Positions 44,335 to 52,637 of a DNA stretch of 64,000 nt are shown in pieces. Position numbers and translations under genes: made by a program. Source of the DNA: Candidatus Rifleibacteriota bacterium (GTDB taxonomy: Bacteria; Muiribacteriota; Ozemobacteria; Ozemobacterales; Ozemobacteraceae); NCBI GenBank assembly GCA_024710355.1, contig JANJUX010000024.1:1-64000 (forward strand), in the 5' to 3' direction. Under the pieces are notes generated by a model. The model searched no databases, was not told the DNA's origin, and saw only the letters and a program-made list of their open reading frames with translations. Within the stretch, counting starts at the first letter, position 1; every line of letters begins with the position of its first letter.

Positions 44335-46290
44335 ATGACCAGTTCAACAACGCATGAATTCAAAACCGAGGCCCGTCAACTTCTTGACCTGATGATTCAT
44401 TCGGTCTATTCGCACAAGGAAATTTTCCTGCGCGAGCTGATTTCTAACGCTTCTGACGCACTCGACAAGCTCAGATTCGCCTCACTGACCAACGAAAATC
44501 TTCGTAAGCTTACCGATGATCTGCATATCAGACTGTCAACCGATGACAAAAACCGCACTCTGACAATTGCCGACAACGGCATCGGCATGAGCCGCGACGA
44601 AATCATCAATTATATTGGCACGATCGCCAAATCAGGCACCGCCGAATTTTCAGACATGCTTAAAAAAGCAGCCGAAAAGAAAGAAAGCGCCCCTGAACTG
44701 ATTGGCCAGTTCGGTGTCGGCTTTTATTCAAGCTTCATGGTAGCCGACAAGGTCGAACTGATCAGCCGCAAAGCCGGCGAAACCGAAGCATGGCTCTGGT
44801 CTTCAAATGGCGAAGGTAGCTACACAATTGCAGAAAGCAGCCGTGAAAACTGCGGCACAACTATTACTCTGCACCTCAAACCCGAAGACAAAGACGACGA
44901 AGACTTTCAGGATTTCACTCAGGAATGGGTGCTGCGTCAGGTCGTCAAAAAATACTCTGACTTCGTCGGTTACCCGATCAAAATGCAGGTCGAACGCACC
45001 AGCATCGAACGTGATGAAAACGGCAAGCCCAAAGAGGGAGCGCAGGAACAGACGGTTATTGAAGACGAAACCCTCAATTCGATGAAAGCAATCTGGCTGA
45101 GACCAGAAAAAGAAGTCACCGAAGAAGAATACCGCGAATTCTACAAGCACATCAGCCACGACTGGAACAGCCCCCTGAAATGGCTGTCTTTTAAAGCCGA
45201 AGGCACTTCAAACGAATTCAACGCCCTGCTCTTTATTCCTGAAAAACCCGGCTTCGATCTGTTCATGCCCAACTCAAAACGCGGCATCAACCTCTATGTT
45301 AAACGCGTTTTCATCATGAACGACTGCGAAGACCTGATTCCTGACTATCTGCGCTTCGTCAAGGGCGTCGTCGATTCAGAAAATCTCTCTCTCAACATTT
45401 CGCGCGAGATTCTGCAGCACGACCGCCAGATTCAGACAATCCGCAAAACCGTTACCCGCAAGGTTCTCGATGCCCTCAAGAAAATGCTCGCCGATGACCG
45501 CGAAAAATATATCGCCTTCTGGAAGCAGTTTGGCGCCGTTATCAAAGAAGGCCTGTTCAAAGAGCCAGGCAACAGCGAGAAACTTTTCGACTGCTGCCTT
45601 TTCCAGAGCACCGCTTCGAGCAGCGATTACTACACCATGGCTGAGTATCTTGAACGCATGAAACCAGAACAGGATAAGATCTTTTATCTGACCGGCGAAT
45701 CGCGCGAAGTCATCGAAAACAGTCCACACCTTGAAGCATTCCGAGACAAAGGCTATGAAGTTCTGCTGCTGACCGACCCCGTTGATGAAGTCTGGGTTCA
45801 GTACTGCAATGAATACAAGGCAAAGAAAATCAAATCGGCGGCCCGCGGCGCCCTTGAGCTTGGCTCAGAAGAAGAACGCAAAAAAACGACTGAAACCCTG
45901 AAGCAGAAAGAAGAAGAATGGAAATCTCTGCTCGAACTGATTCAGAAAAAGCTCGACAAACACATCAAGGCCGTTAAGCTTTCGGGCCGCATGAGCACTT
46001 CCGCCGCCTGCCTGGTCAGCGAAGAAGGCGAAATGACCCCACATCTTGAAGCGCTGTTGCGGGCTTCTGGCAAGGATGTGCCACAGGTCAAGCGCACCCT
46101 TGAACTTAACCCCGGGCACCCGCTGCTGAGCAAGATGCACGAATTGTTTGCCCGTGACAATAAAAACCCGCGCCTCGAAGAATATGCCGAACTGCTGTTT
46201 GGCCAGGCACTTTTGGCTGAAGGCGGTCAGCTGCCAGACCCGGCCGGGTTTAACCGCAAGGTTGCCGAGCTGATGGCAGGAGCTCTGTGA
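44335..46290 (+). CDS. htpG: Molecular chaperone HtpG (Hsp90)
   Basis: A 651-residue bacterial Hsp90. The N-terminal ATP domain has ELISNASDALDKLRF, DNGIGMSRDE, and the GQFGVGFYSSFMVA lid region. The middle domain contains the catalytic-loop Arg in NISREILQHD, and the C-terminal dimerisation domain is complete. It folds or remodels client proteins using ATP in the cytoplasm. AAAGGAG lies upstream of the ATG, and a terminator follows eight bases after the stop. The helicase gene upstream is separated by a promoter and inverted repeat. Confidence 0.97.
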   Translation: MTSSTTHEFKTEARQLLDLMIHSVYSHKEIFLRELISNASDALDKLRFASLTNENLRKLTDDLHIRLSTDDKNRTLTIADNGIGMSRDEIINYIGTIAKSGTAEFSDMLKKAAEKKESAPELIGQFGVGFYSSFMVADKVELISRKAGETEAWLWSSNGEGSYTIAESSRENCGTTITLHLKPEDKDDEDFQDFTQEWVLRQVVKKYSDFVGYPIKMQVERTSIERDENGKPKEGAQEQTVIEDETLNSMKAIWLRPEKEVTEEEYREFYKHISHDWNSPLKWLSFKAEGTSNEFNALLFIPEKPGFDLFMPNSKRGINLYVKRVFIMNDCEDLIPDYLRFVKGVVDSENLSLNISREILQHDRQIQTIRKTVTRKVLDALKKMLADDREKYIAFWKQFGAVIKEGLFKEPGNSEKLFDCCLFQSTASSSDYYTMAEYLERMKPEQDKIFYLTGESREVIENSPHLEAFRDKGYEVLLLTDPVDEVWVQYCNEYKAKKIKSAARGALELGSEEERKKTTETLKQKEEEWKSLLELIQKKLDKHIKAVKLSGRMSTSAACLVSEEGEMTPHLEALLRASGKDVPQVKRTLELNPGHPLLSKMHELFARDNKNPRLEEYAELLFGQALLAEGGQLPDPAGFNRKVAELMAGAL

Positions 46291-46297
46291 TCGACTG

Positions 46298-46328
46298 CCG
46301 CCCGGGTAACCGGGCGGTTTTATTTTTA
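46298..46328 (+). terminator. Rho-independent terminator after htpG
   Basis: CCGCCCGG (46298-46305) and CCGGGCGG (46310-46317) enclose GTAA and lead into a T-rich tract. Confidence 0.9.
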
Positions 46329-46341
46329 TAAGGAAAAATTT

Positions 46342-47448
46342 ATGCAGGCCAATGCAAAAGCACATTCAACTCAAGTATCAATCGACATAAATATCAAGGT
46401 CAAAGGCAAGTTTCCTGCAGGTGACGGTCTTTACATAACCGGTAACACCGAAGAACTCGGCAGTTGGGACCCGGCCGGACTCAAGCTGACACGCAACCCG
46501 GATGGCGGCTACTTTCTCGCCATAACTGCAGAAAAAAACAGCATTATAGAATTCAAGCTGACGCGCGGTGACTGGAAAACCCAGGCGATCTGCGATAAAA
46601 GGGTTATTCCCCCTGAAAACGTCGTCATCAAGGCCAGCCGCAGCAAAAAAATCAACCTGACTATTTATGACTGGCTCGACCAGCAGGTTCTTGAGTCAGA
46701 CCCGGTCAAAGGGCGCCTGCTGAGCTACAATGGCCTTGTCTGCAAAAAGCTCAAATATCAGAGACCAATTCAAATCTGGCTGCCAGAGAGCTACTCAGAA
46801 AAAGGCAAGCCCTGTTCGGTCATTTATATGCATGACAGCCAGAATCTTTTCGAACCAGCAACCGCATTTGCAGGGGTCGACTGGAAAGTTGACGAAACCA
46901 TCTCAGAAATGCTTGCCAATAAAGAAATAAAGCCATGCATAGTGGTAGGAATTCCCAATTCCCCTGACAGAATGAAGGAACTCAACCTGTTTACGCCCGA
47001 AGGCAAAGCCTATGCCGAGTTTGTGGTCAAAGAGGTCAAACCCTTTGTCGAAAGCCGCTTCAATGTTTCTTCGCACCGACATGACAATGCGATAATGGGC
47101 TCCTCGATGGGTGGCTTGATGTCATTGCAGATGCTTCTGGCTTACAGCGACGCATTCGCTCTCGCTGGCTGCCTTTCAAGCGCCTTTCAGAAAACTGACG
47201 GCAAAATTTTCACTCAGATACGCAAAGCTGCAAAATTGCCACTGGATTCGCGCATCTATCTCGATACCGGTGAATTTGAGCCACCAATCGCAGAAAGCTT
47301 TTTTGAGATGGTTGAGTTGCTCAAAAGCAAAGGTTATGAAGAAGATAAAAACCTTTTTGGCTTTTTCGATGCCGAAGCGACGCACAGTGAGGCGGCATGG
47401 GCCAGAAGACTGCATATTCCACTGAAGTTTCTGCTCGGAAAAAATTAG
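46342..47448 (+). CDS. CBM20 starch-binding domain fused to an esterase-D-like hydrolase
   Basis: Residues 10-110 form a CBM20-type starch-binding domain (LYITGNTEELGSWDP, then WKTQAICDKRVIPPENV). Residues 125-368 are an alpha/beta hydrolase of the esterase D/IroE/Fes type. The nucleophile Ser255 lies in GSSMGG, with a likely catalytic His348 in ATHSEAAW. There is no signal peptide, so it probably acts on a glucan-linked or glycogen-associated ester in the cytoplasm; this is inference from the domains. It fits the two GH13 proteins at the left end of the window. Confidence 0.85.
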   Translation: MQANAKAHSTQVSIDINIKVKGKFPAGDGLYITGNTEELGSWDPAGLKLTRNPDGGYFLAITAEKNSIIEFKLTRGDWKTQAICDKRVIPPENVVIKASRSKKINLTIYDWLDQQVLESDPVKGRLLSYNGLVCKKLKYQRPIQIWLPESYSEKGKPCSVIYMHDSQNLFEPATAFAGVDWKVDETISEMLANKEIKPCIVVGIPNSPDRMKELNLFTPEGKAYAEFVVKEVKPFVESRFNVSSHRHDNAIMGSSMGGLMSLQMLLAYSDAFALAGCLSSAFQKTDGKIFTQIRKAAKLPLDSRIYLDTGEFEPPIAESFFEMVELLKSKGYEEDKNLFGFFDAEATHSEAAWARRLHIPLKFLLGKN

Positions 47449-47501
47449 TTTGACATTAAACTAATTTAGTGTAATATCAGATTAGATGTTACTAATTTGA
47501 T
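47442..47501 (+). promoter_or_regulatory. Promoter with repeated ACTAATTT operator-like sites
   Basis: A consensus TTGACA (47450-47455) and TAATAT (47472-47477) with a 16-base spacer drive the rhodanese gene. The octamer ACTAATTT occurs three times within 60 bases: inverted at 47442-47449, direct at 47460-47467 (inside the palindrome ACTAATTTAGT at 47460-47470, between the -35 and -10 elements), and direct at 47491-47498. The placement is typical of a repressor operator. Confidence 0.6.
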
Positions 47502-47519
47502 ATCAATAAGGAGATAAGT

Positions 47520-48095
47520 ATGAAAATTAAGTTTTTTCTGCTCGCAGTGATTTTAACCGCCACCTTCGGCATCAATCTTTATGCAGGTGCTGGCTGCGCC
47601 AGCTGCGAACATGGCCATGGCGCCGAAGTAAAGGCTGCCACCGAAGTTAAAACTGAAGTAAAAGCCGACGAATCATGCCCCGATGGCGTCTGCGCCTCTG
47701 ATAAGCACGACCACAAAGCCACCGAAGCCGCGGCTAAAGAACCCGCCAAAGAATCTGGCGATGCCCCGGCGACCGTGAACACCCTGGGCCTCAAAACCCT
47801 CATCAGCAGTGGCGTTCCTCTCACCATTCTCGATGCCAGAGCAGGCAAATACGATGATGGAAGAAGAATTCCCGGTGCCCTGTCTCTCAACGCTGAATCA
47901 AAGGCCGAAGAAATCGCAAAAGTCCTTCCGAACAAAGAATCATTGATCGTAACCTACTGTGCCAACCTCAACTGCCCCGCCAGCCACAAGCTCTATACCC
48001 ACCTCAAATCACTTGGCTACACCAACCTGATTGAATACCCCGAAGGTATCGACGGCTGGGTTGCCGCTGGTAACCCCGTTAATGCACCCAAATAA
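47520..48095 (+). CDS. Exported rhodanese-domain protein with Cys/His-rich N-terminus
   Basis: A 191-residue protein with a signal peptide (FFLLAVILTATFGINLYA). A Cys/His-rich segment follows (CASCEHGHG, CPDGVCASDKHDH) that looks like a metal-binding site. The C-terminal rhodanese domain has the active-site loop TYCANLNCPASHK, whose first Cys carries sulfur in active family members. It would act in the periplasm on sulfur, cyanide, selenium or a metal. AAGGAG lies six bases before the ATG. It is a single-gene unit between an operator-rich promoter and a strong terminator, suggesting tight regulation by an unlinked factor. Confidence 0.85.
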   Translation: MKIKFFLLAVILTATFGINLYAGAGCASCEHGHGAEVKAATEVKTEVKADESCPDGVCASDKHDHKATEAAAKEPAKESGDAPATVNTLGLKTLISSGVPLTILDARAGKYDDGRRIPGALSLNAESKAEEIAKVLPNKESLIVTYCANLNCPASHKLYTHLKSLGYTNLIEYPEGIDGWVAAGNPVNAPK

Positions 48096-48112
48096 GCATT
48101 AAACGTTTTTAA

Positions 48113-48151
48113 CAGGCGCTGCCCGCAAACCGGCAGCGCCTGTTTTATTTT
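48113..48151 (+). terminator. Rho-independent terminator after the rhodanese gene
   Basis: CAGGCGCTGCC (48113-48123) pairs perfectly with GGCAGCGCCTG (48132-48142), then TTTTATTTT. Confidence 0.92.
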
Positions 48152-48240
48152 AGCCAAGACGGTCATTCTTACAGATTTTGCTTTTAATCCATGCGGTTTA
48201 TCACTATAATTGCAGCATACAAATCTGTCGGAGGCACACA

Positions 48241-50418
48241 TTGAAAACGATTATCAGAGCATTCCTGATGTGTTTCCTTTGTCTTCTCATTCTTGTCAAC
48301 ACAGGAAATTCCGCAGTAGTAACCCTTTCAGATGGTTCTACCCGGGAAGCGGACAAAGTAACTTACAGAAACGACACGGTCATCATGCAGCTTGGTTCAG
48401 AAACAACCGAACTTGCGAGAAATGACATCAAAAACATCAGCTTCAGCGCCAGGCAGCAGAAAAAAGAGAATATGGCAACCGACAGCAGCGATCTCGCAGC
48501 TTTTATGCCCAAAGCTCTCGAACTGCTGAATAAATACCCCGATGCCCAGTCGATACTGGTCAGCGAAGAAGGCAACTACCAGCATCGCAAGGATGGCACC
48601 AATCTTTCACGCTACCGCAGCATTTCGTATATCGCCAAAGAAGAAGCACTCTGGGAAGCTCAGGTATCGCTCAGCTTCGATCCGAACCGCGAGCGTATCA
48701 GAGTTCTGCATGCCAGATGTCTTCTGCCCGACGGCACCATTCACAACCTGCAGCCTGATCAGATAAAAATCTCAAAGGGCACTTCGGGCAGCGTCTTCTT
48801 TGACCAGTATCAGGAACTCAGTTTCACGATTCCTGAAGTGGCGGTCGGCAGTCTTGTTGATTACTGCTATGAGACCGAGGAATACAACCCCTTCGACCCC
48901 AACCTTTTTCAGGGTCGCAATTATTTTCAATGGAGTGCACCGGTAGGCGAATCGATACTGCGCGTCAGCGTTCCGCACGAAAAAGAACTGCACTACGTCG
49001 CCTATAACAGCCCGCCTGAACTGGCTAAGCCCGAAAAAATCGAAGCGGTTGATTCGGTCGTTTACACCTGGAAAATGACCGACCTGCCTCCGGTCATTTC
49101 CGAACCGTTCATGCCGCCCTACCGTGATGTCGTTCCGTGCGTCTATTACAGCCTGCACAAAGATTTCACCTATGTTCACAACAAGCTCAGACCAATGTTC
49201 GAAAAGCGCTTTCAGCTGACCGACATGGTCAAGAAAAAAGTCGACGAGCTTATCGAAGGTGCGAAAGATCTCAACGAGAAAATTGCCCGCCTCTACCTTT
49301 TCTGCCAGAAAGAAATCAGATACATCTCGATCAAAGGCAATCTGGCAAGCAACCAGGTCGGGCACCCCGCCGAAGAAACCCTGAAAAACCGCTATGGCGA
49401 CTGCACCGACAAGGGTATGCTGCTCGCCACCATGCTCAAGCACATTGGCGTCGAAGCCTATCCGGTTGGCGTCAGAACCAACGACGCCGGCAAAGCTGTC
49501 AGGGATATTTCAGTGTTTGACGACAACCACTGCATCACCGAAGTGCATCTCGACGGTCGCATCTTCTATCTTGACTCGACCGCAACCGATTACCGCTACC
49601 CCTACTTCAGATCCGACGATCACGACACGATTGCCGACAACACCATGCTTGGCACCCGCAACCAGGTACCGCTTCCGCCGCCCGAAGACAATGCCGTGCA
49701 TGTTACCCGCAACATTACTCTCTCCGCCGACGGCACAACCCGCATCGACTTCGAAAGCACACAGAATGGGTCCTCAGAAGCGAGCTTTCGCGAATCGGCG
49801 CGCAACCTGAAACCCGAAGAATATGAACGACAGATCAGAGCATCGGTCTCAGCTCTAACTGCTGACTATGTTCTCGAAATCGCCACTCACACCGACCCGC
49901 TCGATTTCAACACCCAGTTCAAAGCCCGCTCGGCTTACACACTCAACCGCTTTGCCACCAAATCAGGGCGCTACATGATCTTTTCGGTGCCCTACTTCGA
50001 ACTTGGATTCTCTGAAGTCAGCCTGCAAAAAAGGCGCTACGACATTCAATACAGCACTTCACGCCTGCGAACCGATCAGGTCTCAATCAAACTGCCAGAT
50101 ACCTTCAACGTCAAGTTTCTGCCACCAGCACTCAGGGTTCAGAGCCCTTACGTCGAATTCGAAATCATTTATGACCAGCAGGGCGACACCATCAGCATCA
50201 GCCGCAAACTGGCTTTTCCGCGCAGAATCGTTCCGGTGGCCGATTACCAGGCTTTCAAAAATGACCTGGAAAGAATCGCCCATTCTTCAAAACAGAAAAT
50301 CTTTCTTGAAGAGAACGAAGCAAAACCTGAACCCGCTAAGAGCGCATCCGTAACCGCTGACGTTGCCGACAATGCCTCTGCCACCGAACCAGTCACCAGT
50401 GAAGGAGACAGCAAATGA
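48241..50418 (+). CDS. Exported DUF3857/transglutaminase-like protein (catalytic triad present)
   Basis: I place the start at the TTG at 48241, six bases after GGAGG (48230-48234). The chain then opens with MKTIIRAFLMCFLCLLILVN, a proper signal peptide, which an earlier start would bury. After a small beta domain (VVTLSDGSTREADKVTYR) comes a DUF3857-type beta region. A transglutaminase/protease-like domain follows with Cys388 (RYGDCTDKG), His430 (DDNHC) and Asp445 (FYLDST). The C-terminal beta domain ends in a Glu/Ala tail. Proteins of this build occur in envelopes of Gram-negative bacteria, mostly of unknown role. It overlaps the next gene by four bases (ATGA) and heads the envelope operon. 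Confidence 0.85.
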   Translation: MKTIIRAFLMCFLCLLILVNTGNSAVVTLSDGSTREADKVTYRNDTVIMQLGSETTELARNDIKNISFSARQQKKENMATDSSDLAAFMPKALELLNKYPDAQSILVSEEGNYQHRKDGTNLSRYRSISYIAKEEALWEAQVSLSFDPNRERIRVLHARCLLPDGTIHNLQPDQIKISKGTSGSVFFDQYQELSFTIPEVAVGSLVDYCYETEEYNPFDPNLFQGRNYFQWSAPVGESILRVSVPHEKELHYVAYNSPPELAKPEKIEAVDSVVYTWKMTDLPPVISEPFMPPYRDVVPCVYYSLHKDFTYVHNKLRPMFEKRFQLTDMVKKKVDELIEGAKDLNEKIARLYLFCQKEIRYISIKGNLASNQVGHPAEETLKNRYGDCTDKGMLLATMLKHIGVEAYPVGVRTNDAGKAVRDISVFDDNHCITEVHLDGRIFYLDSTATDYRYPYFRSDDHDTIADNTMLGTRNQVPLPPPEDNAVHVTRNITLSADGTTRIDFESTQNGSSEASFRESARNLKPEEYERQIRASVSALTADYVLEIATHTDPLDFNTQFKARSAYTLNRFATKSGRYMIFSVPYFELGFSEVSLQKRRYDIQYSTSRLRTDQVSIKLPDTFNVKFLPPALRVQSPYVEFEIIYDQQGDTISISRKLAFPRRIVPVADYQAFKNDLERIAHSSKQKIFLEENEAKPEPAKSASVTADVADNASATEPVTSEGDSK

Positions 50419-52637
50419 AAAAGCTGCTGATAACTCTGTTTTTGGCTCTTGCAGTCACTTTTGCCGCCAGTGCCGACGTTCTCTATCTCAACGAGGGTGA
50501 AGAAATCGTCGGTCGTCTCAAGGAAATCACCGATGGCAAAATCGCTTTTGAAGAGCTTAACCATGGCCCGCGCGAATTCAAAGAAGCTGAAGTCGCCCAC
50601 ATTCTTATTTCAAAGGTGCGCAAAGGTGATGAAATAGAGAACGTCGCCAGCATCACCGAACCCGTAGCAAGCGGCATTCTCAAGACCCTGCCCGACCCGG
50701 CTCTTTTTCAAAATGCCGACTACGTAACGCTTTATCGCCTGAATGATCTTGAATACGTCTCAGAGAACAAACTGGTCGTCAGAACCCGCGAAATAATACA
50801 GATACTCAAAGAACCCGGTCTGGAAATGGCCAATCAGTCTTTCTATTATTACACTGACCGCGAAGCCTGCGAGCTCGAGTATGCCCATACCTACTCACCC
50901 GAAGGCCGGGTTTATCACGTTACCGACGATGCAATATCTGACGAATCGCTTCTCTCAGGCACCCCCGAATACGCCAGAATTAAAAAGTTCAAAATGGCAC
51001 TGAAAAAGGTCGATATCGGCAGCATCATCGACTACAGCTTTGTTCGCGAACTTTCAGATATAGATGAAGTGCAGCCATTTACTCTCTCAAACACCTTCGG
51101 TGAACGAGAACCGGTTCTGCACGAAGAACTGTCGGTCACTTTTCCGGCCAGCATGCAGCTTAACAAGCTGCAGATGCAGTGGACCGGCGAAAACACTCCG
51201 AAATTTCATGAAAAAACCCAGGGCGACAAAAAAGTCTGGAAATGGATTTTCTCTGACCCCAAAGGCTTTATACCCGAGCAGAATATGCTGGCGCGCAGCC
51301 GTATTTTTCCGAGAGTGGTAATTTATCAGCCATACAGCTGGGAAACGACCGCAAAGAAGCTTGCCGCTGCCTACGATGCCGCACGCCCGACGCCGGCCCT
51401 GCTCGATGATTTTATCGCCAGAGCGAAACTTAACGATAAAATGACCACCTACCAGAAAGTCTGCAGACTCTACGAAACAATCAATAAAGACATTCGCGAT
51501 GTCGGGATGGGAATCGCCCAGATGGGCAGTTTCAAGCCGGTATCGACAAACGTGACCCTCAGCAAAAGGTATGGCAACGTTCAGTCAAATCTCGCTCTGC
51601 TGCACTTTGCGCTGCAAAAAATCGGTATTGAATCATACCCCGGCTTCACAGCGGGCAAACGCGAACTGGTAACTGTCAAAGACCACAATAACCTTGGCCT
51701 TGCCGACGAAACCATTCTGAAAGTTGTCATTGACGGGCAGCCATTCTACACCGACGGTGGCTCGATCTATCTGCCATTCTCATATATTCCCACCTATCTG
51801 CAGGGTGCACAGGCAATTTTTCATGATGCAGCAGGCGGCAAATTCTTTTACGATACGCTGCCCCGCCAGACCTACGACTGGAACCGCTTTGACCGCACGG
51901 TTATGGTAAAGATTCTTGAAAACGGCAACATGGACGTCCAGGAATCACTTCTTTATCGCGGCCCATACGAAGCTGGCATTCGAGAACTGAAGTCTATCAA
52001 AGAAAAAGAAAAGCAGAACTATGCTGAGCGCCGCGTTAAAAAGGTTCACCCGCGGGCAGTTCTGCAGAGCTTCGGTTTTTCTGATATGAACGATCTCAAC
52101 GGGCCGGCAGTGCTGACCTTGAAATACACTATTCCAGAAGCAGCCCAGCTGGCGTCGGATAAAATCATGACCTTCACCAACTTCTGGGTAAACTACGATT
52201 CAGGTTCTGCCAGCCTTGCAACGCGAACCTACCCAATGCAATACTGGGCTACAGAAGAGAACCAGCAGACCATAGTTTTTGAAATGCCCGAAAACTTCAA
52301 CTGGGTCACCTGGAGTAAACAGTATCAGCACGTATCACCGGCGCTGGCATTCATGTCGAATATCAATCAGAACGGCCGGCAGTTGATCTACTCAGACCGT
52401 TTCATTGCCAGAGAAGACGAATTTTTGAGTGATGCCGCCTACCAGAATTACCGCCAGTGCATTCTGACGATGAGCGAACTGGCTAACCAATGGATAATTC
52501 TCGAAAAAACCGCACCCGCAAAGAAAGAATCGTCTGAACAGTCCACAGAGGCCGCCAAAAAGCCCGCCGACGCCGCCAAAACTTCTGAAACTTCAAGTGT
52601 TGAAGAAACTGAAGAAGAGACCGAAGATTCTGAATGA
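50415..52637 (+). CDS. Exported transglutaminase-like paralogue lacking the catalytic Cys
   Basis: A 740-residue paralogue of the preceding protein: signal peptide (LLITLFLALAVTFAASA), the same small N-terminal beta domain (VLYLNEGEEIVGRLKEI), a DUF3857-like region and a transglutaminase-like domain. The motif RYGDCTDKG of its neighbour is RYGNVQSN here, with Val389 in place of Cys, and the DDNHC histidine is also missing (LADETILKVVIDG). It is therefore likely a non-catalytic partner or scaffold. The acidic low-complexity C-terminus (SVEETEEETEDSE) resembles the tail of its neighbour. The next gene starts inside its stop (ATGA). Confidence 0.84.
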   Translation: MKKLLITLFLALAVTFAASADVLYLNEGEEIVGRLKEITDGKIAFEELNHGPREFKEAEVAHILISKVRKGDEIENVASITEPVASGILKTLPDPALFQNADYVTLYRLNDLEYVSENKLVVRTREIIQILKEPGLEMANQSFYYYTDREACELEYAHTYSPEGRVYHVTDDAISDESLLSGTPEYARIKKFKMALKKVDIGSIIDYSFVRELSDIDEVQPFTLSNTFGEREPVLHEELSVTFPASMQLNKLQMQWTGENTPKFHEKTQGDKKVWKWIFSDPKGFIPEQNMLARSRIFPRVVIYQPYSWETTAKKLAAAYDAARPTPALLDDFIARAKLNDKMTTYQKVCRLYETINKDIRDVGMGIAQMGSFKPVSTNVTLSKRYGNVQSNLALLHFALQKIGIESYPGFTAGKRELVTVKDHNNLGLADETILKVVIDGQPFYTDGGSIYLPFSYIPTYLQGAQAIFHDAAGGKFFYDTLPRQTYDWNRFDRTVMVKILENGNMDVQESLLYRGPYEAGIRELKSIKEKEKQNYAERRVKKVHPRAVLQSFGFSDMNDLNGPAVLTLKYTIPEAAQLASDKIMTFTNFWVNYDSGSASLATRTYPMQYWATEENQQTIVFEMPENFNWVTWSKQYQHVSPALAFMSNINQNGRQLIYSDRFIAREDEFLSDAAYQNYRQCILTMSELANQWIILEKTAPAKKESSEQSTEAAKKPADAAKTSETSSVEETEEETEDSE

